A stretch of DNA of 64,000 bases from UBA6623 sp965226435 (GTDB taxonomy: Bacteria; Acidobacteriota; Terriglobia; Bryobacterales; UBA6623): NCBI GenBank assembly GCA_965226435.1, contig CBDDCY010000011.1:124001-188000 (forward strand), given 5' to 3'. The notes beneath the pieces were generated by a model, which was given only the letters and a program-made list of their open reading frames with translations, was not told the origin of the DNA and made no database searches. Position 1 is the stretch's first letter. Each line of letters opens with the position of its first letter. Below are positions 8,543-15,066 of this stretch, one piece after another. Made by a program: the position numbers and the translations under genes.

Positions 8543-9241
8543 GTATATAATCCCCCTTGCGAGTACCCAAAACGCGGCTCGGCCAGTTGGGCGCCGACGT
8601 CGCAGTCTTCGTAGGCTCCGGCGTCTCGCGGGAGCGGATCGGTCGCGGCAACATCGCAAGTTTTCACGTCATGGTTGCCCAGCGCCGCGTGGAAGGTTAC
8701 GTTCTTTGCGAACAACGGTTGATAGACATCAAGAAATTTCGGGCGGATATACTTCGCCTCGCCCTTGGTGTAAATGTTGTCGCCCAATAGGAAGACGGAA
8801 TTGAGTTTCCCGGCCGCGGCCACCCGCTCCAATTGCGCGGCGACTTGGCGTTGACGGCTGTCTCCCGTCCCGCTGTCTCCGAAGAACGCCAGATAAATCG
8901 GGCCTTGCGCCGAAGCGGTCCCGCCAACCGCCCAAAGCACGGCAATCAGCACGGCAATCCGCCCACCGTCTCGTTTTCGGACGAGGCCTTTCGCATTCGC
9001 TTGACGTTTCATTCCGTTTATTGTCCCACGGGCTCTCGCCGAGCAGAGAGCACCCGTCGCCGGCGCCGCGTGGGCCCTCGCCCGACCCGCAATGCCGCCG
9101 AGACGAAAGGACCAGAATTGATACAATCGAGGGGCCCATTCCACTCGTCGAATCACCGTGATTCGAAGGATGAACATCGAAGGTCGGCGGGCAACTGATT
9201 GTCGCGGCAGGGTCCTCACCACGGCCGGCCGCGACACAAAT

Positions 9242-9328
9242 GCGAACGTGGCGGAACTGGTATACGCGCTAGATTTAGGTTTTAGTGGGCTAACGCCCGT
9301 GGGGGTTCGACTCCCCCCGTTCGCACCA
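9242..9328 (+). tRNA. tRNA-Leu (anticodon TAG)
   Basis: The 87-base sequence folds as a class II tRNA: acceptor GCGAACG pairing with the CGTTCGC before the encoded ACCA end, D-arm region GGCGGAACTGGTATACGC, anticodon arm GCTAGATTTAGGTTTTAGT with TAG in the loop, a variable arm GGGCTAACGCCC and T-arm GGGGGTTCGACTCCCCC. It aligns closely with bacterial leucine tRNAs. CCA is encoded (9326-9328). It is transcribed away from the split phosphoesterase and ahead of the STAND gene. Confidence 0.95.
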
Positions 9329-9652
9329 AGAATTCGACAACCTAGGCGTTACGACCGAGCTGACCCGGTTACGACCCCGGTTACGACCCAAATTGCTTCC
9401 AATCATCGGCAAACCCGCCGGCCGATTCCCCAATAAGCAACAGTAGCCAGTGTTCCATTGATCAATCGCGTGTCTTTACAAGGGGGTTTTTGGCATAATT
9501 GACGTACTCTTGTCGACAACACGAGGGCTTTGAAATCTACGCTGATCACGAACGGTTCTAATCCGCTGCAACCTGAATAAACGGAAGTCTTTTCTCGAGC
9601 CAAGAGTTGGCGACGGCATTGTCAATCCGAAGGAGCCGAACCCCTGAGTCAA
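9329..9652. other. Intergenic region downstream of tRNA-Leu with short direct repeats
   Basis: No gene was recognised here. GTTACGACC occurs three times at 9348-9356, 9368-9376 and 9380-9388 immediately after the tRNA. A TTTACA...TAATTG pair around 9475-9502 is a weak promoter candidate for the STAND gene. No rho-independent terminator hairpin was found after the tRNA. Confidence 0.4.
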
Positions 9653-12207
9653 TTGCATCCAATCTCCGGTGGTGAGAACGCCGATCGCAAGGCCGACGTG
9701 GTCTTCGTGCACGGCCTCGGCGGAGATGCCTTCGCGACGTGGCGTCACGGTGAGGACGATTCGACCTCCTGGCCGCACTGGCTCGGTCAGGAGTTCCCCG
9801 AGGTGGGCGTGTGGTCGCTCGGCTACGCCGCCGCCCCGACAAAATGGACACGCCCCCTCGGCTGGTTCTCGGGCCGCTCCCGGGACGCCGGATACAGCAT
9901 GGCGTTCCCGACCGGGCATTACAGGTGCTCGATCTCATGGTGCTCCGCGGTCTCGGAGAGCGGCCGCTCTTCTTCATTTGCCACAGCTTGGGCGGCTTGG
10001 TCGCCAAGCAGATTCTGCGGACGTCTTCCGATGACACCGAGGGCCGACTGAGCGGCGTAATCGAGAACACGCGAGCAGTGCTGTTCCTGGCCACGCCTCA
10101 CGCCGGAGCCAAGCTTGCCTCGCTTGCCCACTCCTTCCAGACGGTCTTCGGAACCACAGTGACTATCGAAGACCTCCGCGCCCACGACGCCGATTTGCGA
10201 AACCTATTCAACTGGTACCGCAACCACGCCGAACCTTCCGGCATCCGGACCATCACGTATTTTGAACAGCGGCCCGTGAGCGGTGTGACGATTGTCGACC
10301 CCACAAGCTCTCAACCCGGTGTGGGAGACGATCCGGTCGGACTCGACGAGGATCACCTTTCTGTCGCCAAGCCGCGAGAGCGCGGCGCGCAGGTTTGTGA
10401 TGCCGCAAACAACCTCGTTCGAAACTACCTGCTTGCGCCGAGGCAAGCCGCGGCCGCGGCGGTGTCCTCGCCGGCCGTGCCGTTGCCGCCGCCCGCGCCG
10501 TCTCCGCCGCCGTCGATCATCGTGAACGTGGACCGATCCGCGCCGAGCCAAACGGCCGGGCGCGTTCCGCACGAGTTGCCACCCGCCGCCGAGGAGTTCT
10601 TTGGGCGGAAAGCCGAGTTGGAGCGCCTTACAAAGCGCCTGCGGGCAAACAAGAACAGCGCCGTTGTCGGACCGGCCGGGCTGGGCAAGACCGCTTTGGC
10701 GGCCAAGGCTGTTTTGGCCGTCGTGGGGGAGACCGCGGCCTCGCTCGCCGACAGCCCTTTCCCGGACGGTGTCGTATTTCTCGACCTCTATACGGTCCGC
10801 GGCGATGCGGAACAAGCGTGGGGCGCTCTGGCGAACAAGTTGGCCGGAGCCGAGTTCATGCAGCGTTCGCCCGCCCGGGAGCGCGCGACCGAAGCCTGCC
10901 GCAACCGTCGCCTGCTGGTGATCATCGAGGGCGGCGAAGAAGCCGACGGCAACGACGGGCGCGGCGACATCGGCGAACTCCTGAGTGTCCTGTCGCCTCC
11001 GAATCGCCGGCTCCTGCTTACCCGCCTGAGTACGCAAGCCGCGGCGGCCGAGAGCGTGGAGCTGAGAGAGGCTCTGGATCCCGCGGACGCGGAACGGTTG
11101 CTCGACTCTCTAACCCAGGGCCGGGTGAGCGAGGCGGTGAGGAGCCGGGTATTGGAGCTGATCGAGGGCCATCCGCTCGCGCTCACTTGGGCCGGCAATC
11201 TTCTCGCGCGGGGTGACGATGACCCCGAACGCGTGGCCGACGAATGGGAAGCGGAACAGCTTCCCGGCCTTAGCGACCCCGCCGCGGCCGAGCACACGCT
11301 GCAATGGCTCTTCGAGCGAAGCGTGCGCGGACTCGATGACAACGCTCGACTGGCTCTGGCAGCGGCGGGGCTGCTGGCCCGCGCGCCGTTTCCCGTCGCG
11401 GCGATCGACGCGGTTCTGGTTGACCCCGGCGGCCGGGACGAGAAGCCGGCGCGCGAAGCTCTCGCGTCTCTCGTGCAACGCGGCTTATTGCGACGGTCGG
11501 AGGAACCCGATCACAGGGAATTCACCCATGTGCTCGGATACCGCTTCGCGCGGCGGGAGAGCGGCTCCGATCCTTTGACTCGCCTGGCGTTGGGCCGCCG
11601 GCTGCGGGTAGATCTCGGGGCGGCGCTGACGAGCGGCGCGCTCAGCGACGGACCGCTCACGCTGACCCGCTCGCTCGAACATCTGGACGCCTTGCTGCGC
11701 GCCGACAACGATCAGAGCCTCTGGGGCCCGCTCGCGAATTTCGCGCTTTACGATATGGCGGACCGCCTGACGGATCTGGGCCGACTCCCCCTCGTCACTC
11801 TCACATTGAACGGCGTCGCGGGCTGGATGGAGCGGTTCCCGGCGGAAAAGGCCGAAGAGCCCGCTTGGCGCCGTGAGCGTTCTGTCTTGCTCAGCCAACA
11901 AGGCGACGTGCTCCGCGCCCAAGGCGATTTGGCCGCCGCGCTCGCCGCCTACCGCGACGCGCTGCGGTTGAGCCGAGGGCTCGCCGAGGCCGATCCCTCC
12001 AACGCGACTTGGCAACGCGACCTGTCATGGAGCCTGACGCGGATGGCTGAATTCCACGAGCGACAGGGCGACCGTGCCAAGGCCCTGCCGTTTGCCGAAG
12101 AAAGCTTTAGGATCGACGAGCGGTTGGCGAAGCTCGATCCCAGCAACGCTACGTGGCGGAAGGATGTGGAGATCAGTGGTGCGCTTGTCGCGCGGCTGCG
12201 AGGCTGA
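9653..12207 (+). pseudogene. Alpha/beta-hydrolase + STAND (NB-ARC-like) + TPR protein, single-base frameshift
   Basis: The first frame (TTG 9653 to about 9905) encodes the start of a DUF676/PGAP1-type hydrolase, VVFVHGLGGDAFATWRHG...GVWSLGYAA. The second frame (about 9905 to 12207) continues it: PDRALQVLDLMVLRGLGERP, the nucleophile elbow FICHSLGGLVAKQ, ATPHAGA and DEDHLSVAKP. A Pro-rich linker precedes a P-loop NTPase: EEFFGRKAEL, VGPAGLGKTALA, LLVIIEGGEE, RRLLLTRLS, GHPLALTWAG. A winged-helix region and two TPR-like repeats (QGDVLRAQGDLAAALAAYRDALR...) end it. Adding one base near 9905-9910 (GCGTTCCCGACC) would give one protein of about 850 residues. Such hydrolase-NB-ARC-TPR proteins are known as SesB-type NLRs in fungi, and STAND ATPases act in bacterial antiviral defence; the role here is inferred. 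Confidence 0.8.
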
Positions 12208-12277
12208 CGATCCAAGTCGAGTAGCCGCTCACCCGGCTACCCGTTCGCGCATTCAAGGTTTCGGTTTGATAGAGGGA

Positions 12278-12395
12278 AGCCCGTTGAAAACGGGCTGAAG
12301 ATTCCATCAACGGCGGTGTCAACCCGCCGTAAACGGCGGGCCTAAGGGAAGACGAAGCCGCGTGAACGCGGCTGGGCAGGTCGGGAGACTTGCCC
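12278..12395. repeat. Cluster of four consecutive GC-rich hairpin repeats
   Basis: Four perfect or near-perfect palindromes with tiny A-rich or GA-rich loops occur in 118 bases: AGCCCGTTGAAAACGGGCT (12278-12296), CCCGCCGTAAACGGCGGG (12323-12340), AGCCGCGTGAACGCGGCT (12356-12373) and a GGGCAGGTC/GACTTGCCC hairpin (12374-12395). They lie just after the STAND gene stop. The last is a variant of the GGGCAGG hairpin at 13928 and 14151. They could act as transcription terminators or be REP-like mobile repeats. Confidence 0.7.
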
Positions 12396-12538
12396 TGGAG
12401 CCGTCTCGGTGCAGTTGATTGTCGGCGGTTGGCAATCGAGGGCCGTGACGATTACGGTCGGCAAATGACGGTCGAACGTCTTGTGGTTTCGACTCCCAGA
12501 GTAGCGACCGATACGCTTGTCAACGAGGACACCAAGGA

Positions 12539-12676
12539 GGTCCGCGCCGCGAGGGGAGTGTGGAAAAATCGGGTACAGTCCACTTCGCGCCGGATGCGGT
12601 TATTGCTTCAATGGAACTTATTCGGCCGGCGCTTGGTACAGTCCCTATTTTTTCCAGGGGGGTCCGCGCCGCGAGG
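12539..12676. repeat. MITE/REPIN-like dispersed repeat, copy A, between 16-bp direct repeats
   Basis: The core (about 12559-12657) has the outline GTGTGGAAAAATCGGGTACA...TTCAATGGAACTTATTCGG...GGTACAGTCCCTATTTTTTCCA, with inverted ends, and closely matches copies at 14619-14725 and 16828-16938. It is flanked by direct repeats GGTCCGCGCCGCGAGG at 12539-12554 and 12661-12676, which may be a target duplication. It has no coding capacity. The rest of 12396-12989 contains no gene I can recognise; a T-rich stretch TTTTGGTGTTGTATTAAGAC at about 12818 lies ahead of the lipase gene. Confidence 0.65.
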
Positions 12677-12989
12677 CGGCGCGGCTCGGGTGAGTGAAGA
12701 ATTGATCTGTTGGCAACGAGCTTTCAACCCCGGCCGACGCTACGTTTGCTGTTCGGACGGAAACCGACTGTCCCCGAAAACGCCCCGAACCGGTGTTTTC
12801 GAAAATTCGTTGCGATTTTGGTGTTGTATTAAGACACGGTTTGGCGTAGATTACACAGGTAACGGCGCGGACCTGGATTTTTTCCAATGAGTGCTGTGCT
12901 TCATCCGCGCGCCGCGACCGCCGGCCTTTGACAGCCCCGGGGTCGGGCGGCAAGTCCGCGGAGCCGCCCCCACGGCGAGAAGCTTAGCT

Positions 12990-13835
12990 ATGTCAAACTC
13001 GAAAACTTACCCCATCGTCCTGGCTCACGGTATTGCCAGATTCGACGTCCTCACGAACGCCCTGTTCGCCATCGACAACGATGACACCGACGACAAGGTG
13101 CACTACTTCCGAAACATTCGCACCTTTCTCATGGAAGACGAATTCGATGTCCATCACACGAATGTCGATTGGGCCGGCAGCCTTGCGAATCGGGCCGCCG
13201 ACCTGAAGCGGGAAATCGACCAAATCTTGAGTGACACCGAAGCCGACAAGGTTCACATCATCGCCCACAGCATGGGCGGCCTCGACGCGCGGCGAATGCT
13301 TTGGGGTCATCGCCACGACGCTTTCGAGAACAGAATCGCGTCGGTCACCACTTTGGGAACACCCCATCACGGCTCCCCCTTCGCCGACTTCCTTGCCCGA
13401 GGGACGCCCGAAGACTGCGCGGCGTTGGGCTTCGGGTTCGACGGCATCCGGGACCTCACGACAGCAGCCACCGCGGCCTTTAACAGCGAAGTGGGGGAGT
13501 GGGAGAAGACCAACGGCGTCCGTTTTCGAGCCTATGCCGGCAGCCAGAAGCTGTTGCATATTTTTTCGCCCTTGAAATTCGCTTGGCTGGTGATCAAAGG
13601 GCAAGCCGGCCCCAACGATGGATTCGTGCCGGTCGCGTCGGCCCGCTGGAACGACGACTATTTCGTCGGGCCCGAGCTGGACGCCGACCATCTCAACCTG
13701 ATTGGTTGGTGGGACCTATCCGAGATTTGGCATGGCGTCGACGCACCGGAGTTGGAGCACCGAATCAAGAACGTCTACTTGCGGATCGCGCGTGACTTAG
13801 CCGACGAATTCCCACTCGATCCCGTCATCGACTGA
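12990..13835 (+). CDS. Lipase-like alpha/beta hydrolase
   Basis: 281 residues from the ATG at 12990 (a longer frame upstream lacks homology-like features). YPIVLAHGIARFD is the strand-and-oxyanion HG motif of bacterial lipases; VHIIAHSMGGLDARRM holds the nucleophile Ser; TTLGTPHHGSPFAD follows; GPNDGFVPVASARW and DADHLNLIGWWD provide the likely Asp and His. This matches triacylglycerol lipase/LipA- or PGAP1-like enzymes that split ester bonds. No signal peptide is visible, so a cytoplasmic enzyme is likely. It is the second alpha/beta hydrolase within 4 kb, 780 bases after the STAND protein on the same strand; a shared role is possible but unproven. Confidence 0.85.
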   Translation: MSNSKTYPIVLAHGIARFDVLTNALFAIDNDDTDDKVHYFRNIRTFLMEDEFDVHHTNVDWAGSLANRAADLKREIDQILSDTEADKVHIIAHSMGGLDARRMLWGHRHDAFENRIASVTTLGTPHHGSPFADFLARGTPEDCAALGFGFDGIRDLTTAATAAFNSEVGEWEKTNGVRFRAYAGSQKLLHIFSPLKFAWLVIKGQAGPNDGFVPVASARWNDDYFVGPELDADHLNLIGWWDLSEIWHGVDAPELEHRIKNVYLRIARDLADEFPLDPVID

Positions 13836-13898
13836 GCGGCACCCCCCGGAAGGCGGGAGTTCTACTGCGCCCCGTCGCAATGATTGATTGCCCGAACC

Positions 13899-14172
13899 TG
13901 AAACTTCGATTGGGCGGGTTGAGGAATGGGCAGGCCTGGAGACCTGCCCCACTGGGAAGCGGTGCCAATGGAGGAGATCGAGAGACAAGCTGAGAGCTTG
14001 TCTCGACTTGGGCTGGGACCGGCAAGAGTGCCGGTCGCTACCGGGGAGGCTGTTCGAAATTCAATCGTCCGCCAAGTTTTTTGCTTGGATGAGCCGGCGC
14101 GGTGGGTGGCGCCGCTCGCCTGAAACTTCGATTGGGGCGGGTTCAGGAATGGGCAGGCCTGGAGACCTGCCC
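13899..14172. repeat. Modular palindromic repeat cluster
   Basis: CCTGAAACTTCGATTGGG occurs at 13899 and again at 14119. Each is followed by a hairpin with arms GGGCAGG/CCTGCCC (13928-13949, 14151-14172). Between them are a hairpin with arms GAGACAAGCT/AGCTTGTCTC (13982-14004) and GACCGGCAAGAGTGCCGGTC (14017-14036). The same modules recur at 39185-39269 with one module missing. The region 13836-14293 has no gene; it lies between the lipase stop and tRNA-Pro. Confidence 0.75.
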
Positions 14173-14293
14173 GACTGGTCCATTTTTCCCACGGCTGAAG
14201 CCGCAGGCTAAATTCCAGGGCTCCTGACGGAGCCTGACGCGAGCGTTCACCGTCAAAGGAAACTCTTTGACGACAGGAAGTTACTGAAAAAAT

Positions 14294-14370
14294 TGGTCGG
14301 GCCGCCGAGATTTGAACTCGGGACCTCTTCCACCCCAAGGAAGCGCGCTACCAGGCTGCGCTACGGCCCG
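14294..14370 (-). tRNA. tRNA-Pro (anticodon GGG)
   Basis: The minus strand reads CGGGCCGTAGCGCAGCCTGG through the anticodon arm CTTCCTTGGGGTGGAAG (loop TTGGGGT, anticodon GGG), a T-arm with GTTCAAATC and ends GGCCCGACCA. Acceptor CGGGCCG pairs with CGGCCCG. The encoded CCA is at 14294-14296. Length 77 bases, as normal for proline tRNAs. Confidence 0.95.
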
Positions 14371-14551
14371 ATCGATTTTTCCTATTGTAGCGGAAACATG
14401 GGGCGGGCCCGATTCGCCGGCCGCGCTCGCGCCCCGTCCAAGCCGCCTTTCGACGCGTTGGCACCAAAGTCGCTTCGCGCCCTTGCCGCCGGCACAGGAT
14501 CTCTTGCGCACTCGCGACGCTTCGTCCCGGGTGCTTCCGCATGATCGCCTA

Positions 14552-14790
14552 GTGCCACGACCGCATGAGAAAGTTTGTTTGGTTGCAGAGCACTTTTCTT
14601 GAGTGACCGCATCGCGTGGGGGCTCTGAAAAAATGGGGACAGTCCACTTCGCGCCAGACGAAATTATTGATTTGATGGAGCTTATTCGGTCGGCGCTCGG
14701 CACAGTCCCCAATTTTTCACAGCCCCGTGGCGATGCGGCTTTGGTTGGCTGTGGTTTCCTTCGTAATGGCGGATCGAAGCCTTCTCAACA
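14552..14790. repeat. MITE/REPIN-like dispersed repeat, copy B (extended form)
   Basis: The core at 14619-14725 runs from GGGCTCTGAAAAAATGGGG to CCCCAATTTTTCACAGCCC, so its ends are inverted. The similarity to copy C extends on the left to TAGTGCCACGACCGCAT and on the right through GTGGCGATGCGGCT, GGTTTCCT and GGATCGAAGCCTTCT (to about 14790). Relative to copy C it carries 46 extra bases between two copies of GACCGCAT (14559-14566 and 14605-14612). Its right edge abuts the sulfatase remnant. Confidence 0.7.
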
Positions 14791-14795
14791 CGCTC

Positions 14796-15017
14796 GGGGA
14801 CGAAGGCCCCGAGTATGAACTCTACAACCACCGCGAAGATCCGCTGGATCAGAACAACCTGACCGAGCAGCAACCCGAAGTTCTCGAAAAGCTCAAGGCA
14901 GCGCTCGAAGAGCGCCTCGCCCTGGCGCGCGCTTCGCCGCTACCCGAGGCCGACTCAACCGAGGGCATGAGCGACGAGGAACTCCAGCGGCCGCGGAGTT
15001 TGGGCTACATCCAGTAG
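14796..15017 (+). pseudogene. Sulfatase C-terminal remnant
   Basis: Only about 73 codons of a sulfatase tail remain: PEYELYNHREDPLDQNNL followed by an EVLEKLKAALEERLALAR helix and LRSLGYIQ-like end (here PRSLGYIQ). In arylsulfatases the LYNL..DP.E..NL motif lies near the C-terminus after the whole catalytic domain; here the catalytic formylglycine motif (CxPxR) and metal ligands are absent. The sequence upstream is the dispersed repeat, so the gene was truncated at or by that repeat. The open frame runs into the repeat from 14727, which is probably meaningless. It is not expected to be functional. Confidence 0.75.
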
Positions 15018-15066
15018 GACGCTCTCTACTGCTTCGCGCGCTCGGACGTCACGACCGACGCTCGGC

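Larger units (their letters stand above)
6068..8555 (-). mobile_element. IS1595-type cargo element, copy 1 (2488 bp)
   Basis: Ends are inverted repeats: left GGGGATTATATCGAATAGTG (6068 onward) and right, read inward, GGGGATTATATACGATAGTG (from 8555), with the same GACG continuing on both sides. An 8-bp duplication CTTGCGAG flanks it at 6060-6067 and 8556-8563, the size known for IS1595 elements. It holds three minus-strand genes overlapping by four bases each: transposase, methyltransferase-HNH fusion and a 76-aa protein. Almost the whole element is coding: 85 bases precede the transposase start and the last stop codon lies inside the left inverted repeat. IS1595 relatives with passenger genes are known; this cargo combination is what stands out. 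A second copy begins at 62261. Confidence 0.93.
5476..9012 (-). pseudogene. Secreted metallophosphoesterase gene split by IS1595-type element
   Basis: The N-terminal part (ATG at 9012 down to 8556) encodes a signal peptide (GRIAVLIAVLWAVGGTASAQG) and the calcineurin-like motifs FFGDSGTGD, LLGDNIY and GNHDV. The C-terminal part (6067 down to 5476) supplies MHNAMH and QGHNHFYARL. Removing 6068-8555 plus one copy of the 8-bp duplication rejoins the two parts in frame as FGYSQGRRYYKVTGP, so the original gene was intact (about 350 residues) and acid-phosphatase-like. The insertion separates the metal ligands, so neither part should be active. The upstream region 9013-9241 is non-coding. No function beyond phosphoester hydrolysis in the periplasm can be assigned. 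Confidence 0.9.

Noticed and set aside
12278..14172. Possible CRISPR array
   Set aside because: The repeats are palindromes of different sequence, unequal spacing and no unique spacers of constant length; no cas genes are present.
9242..14370. Genomic island between the two tRNA genes
   Set aside because: The STAND and lipase genes lie between tRNA-Leu and tRNA-Pro, but no integrase or attachment-site duplicate of a tRNA end was found, so an integrated island cannot be claimed.
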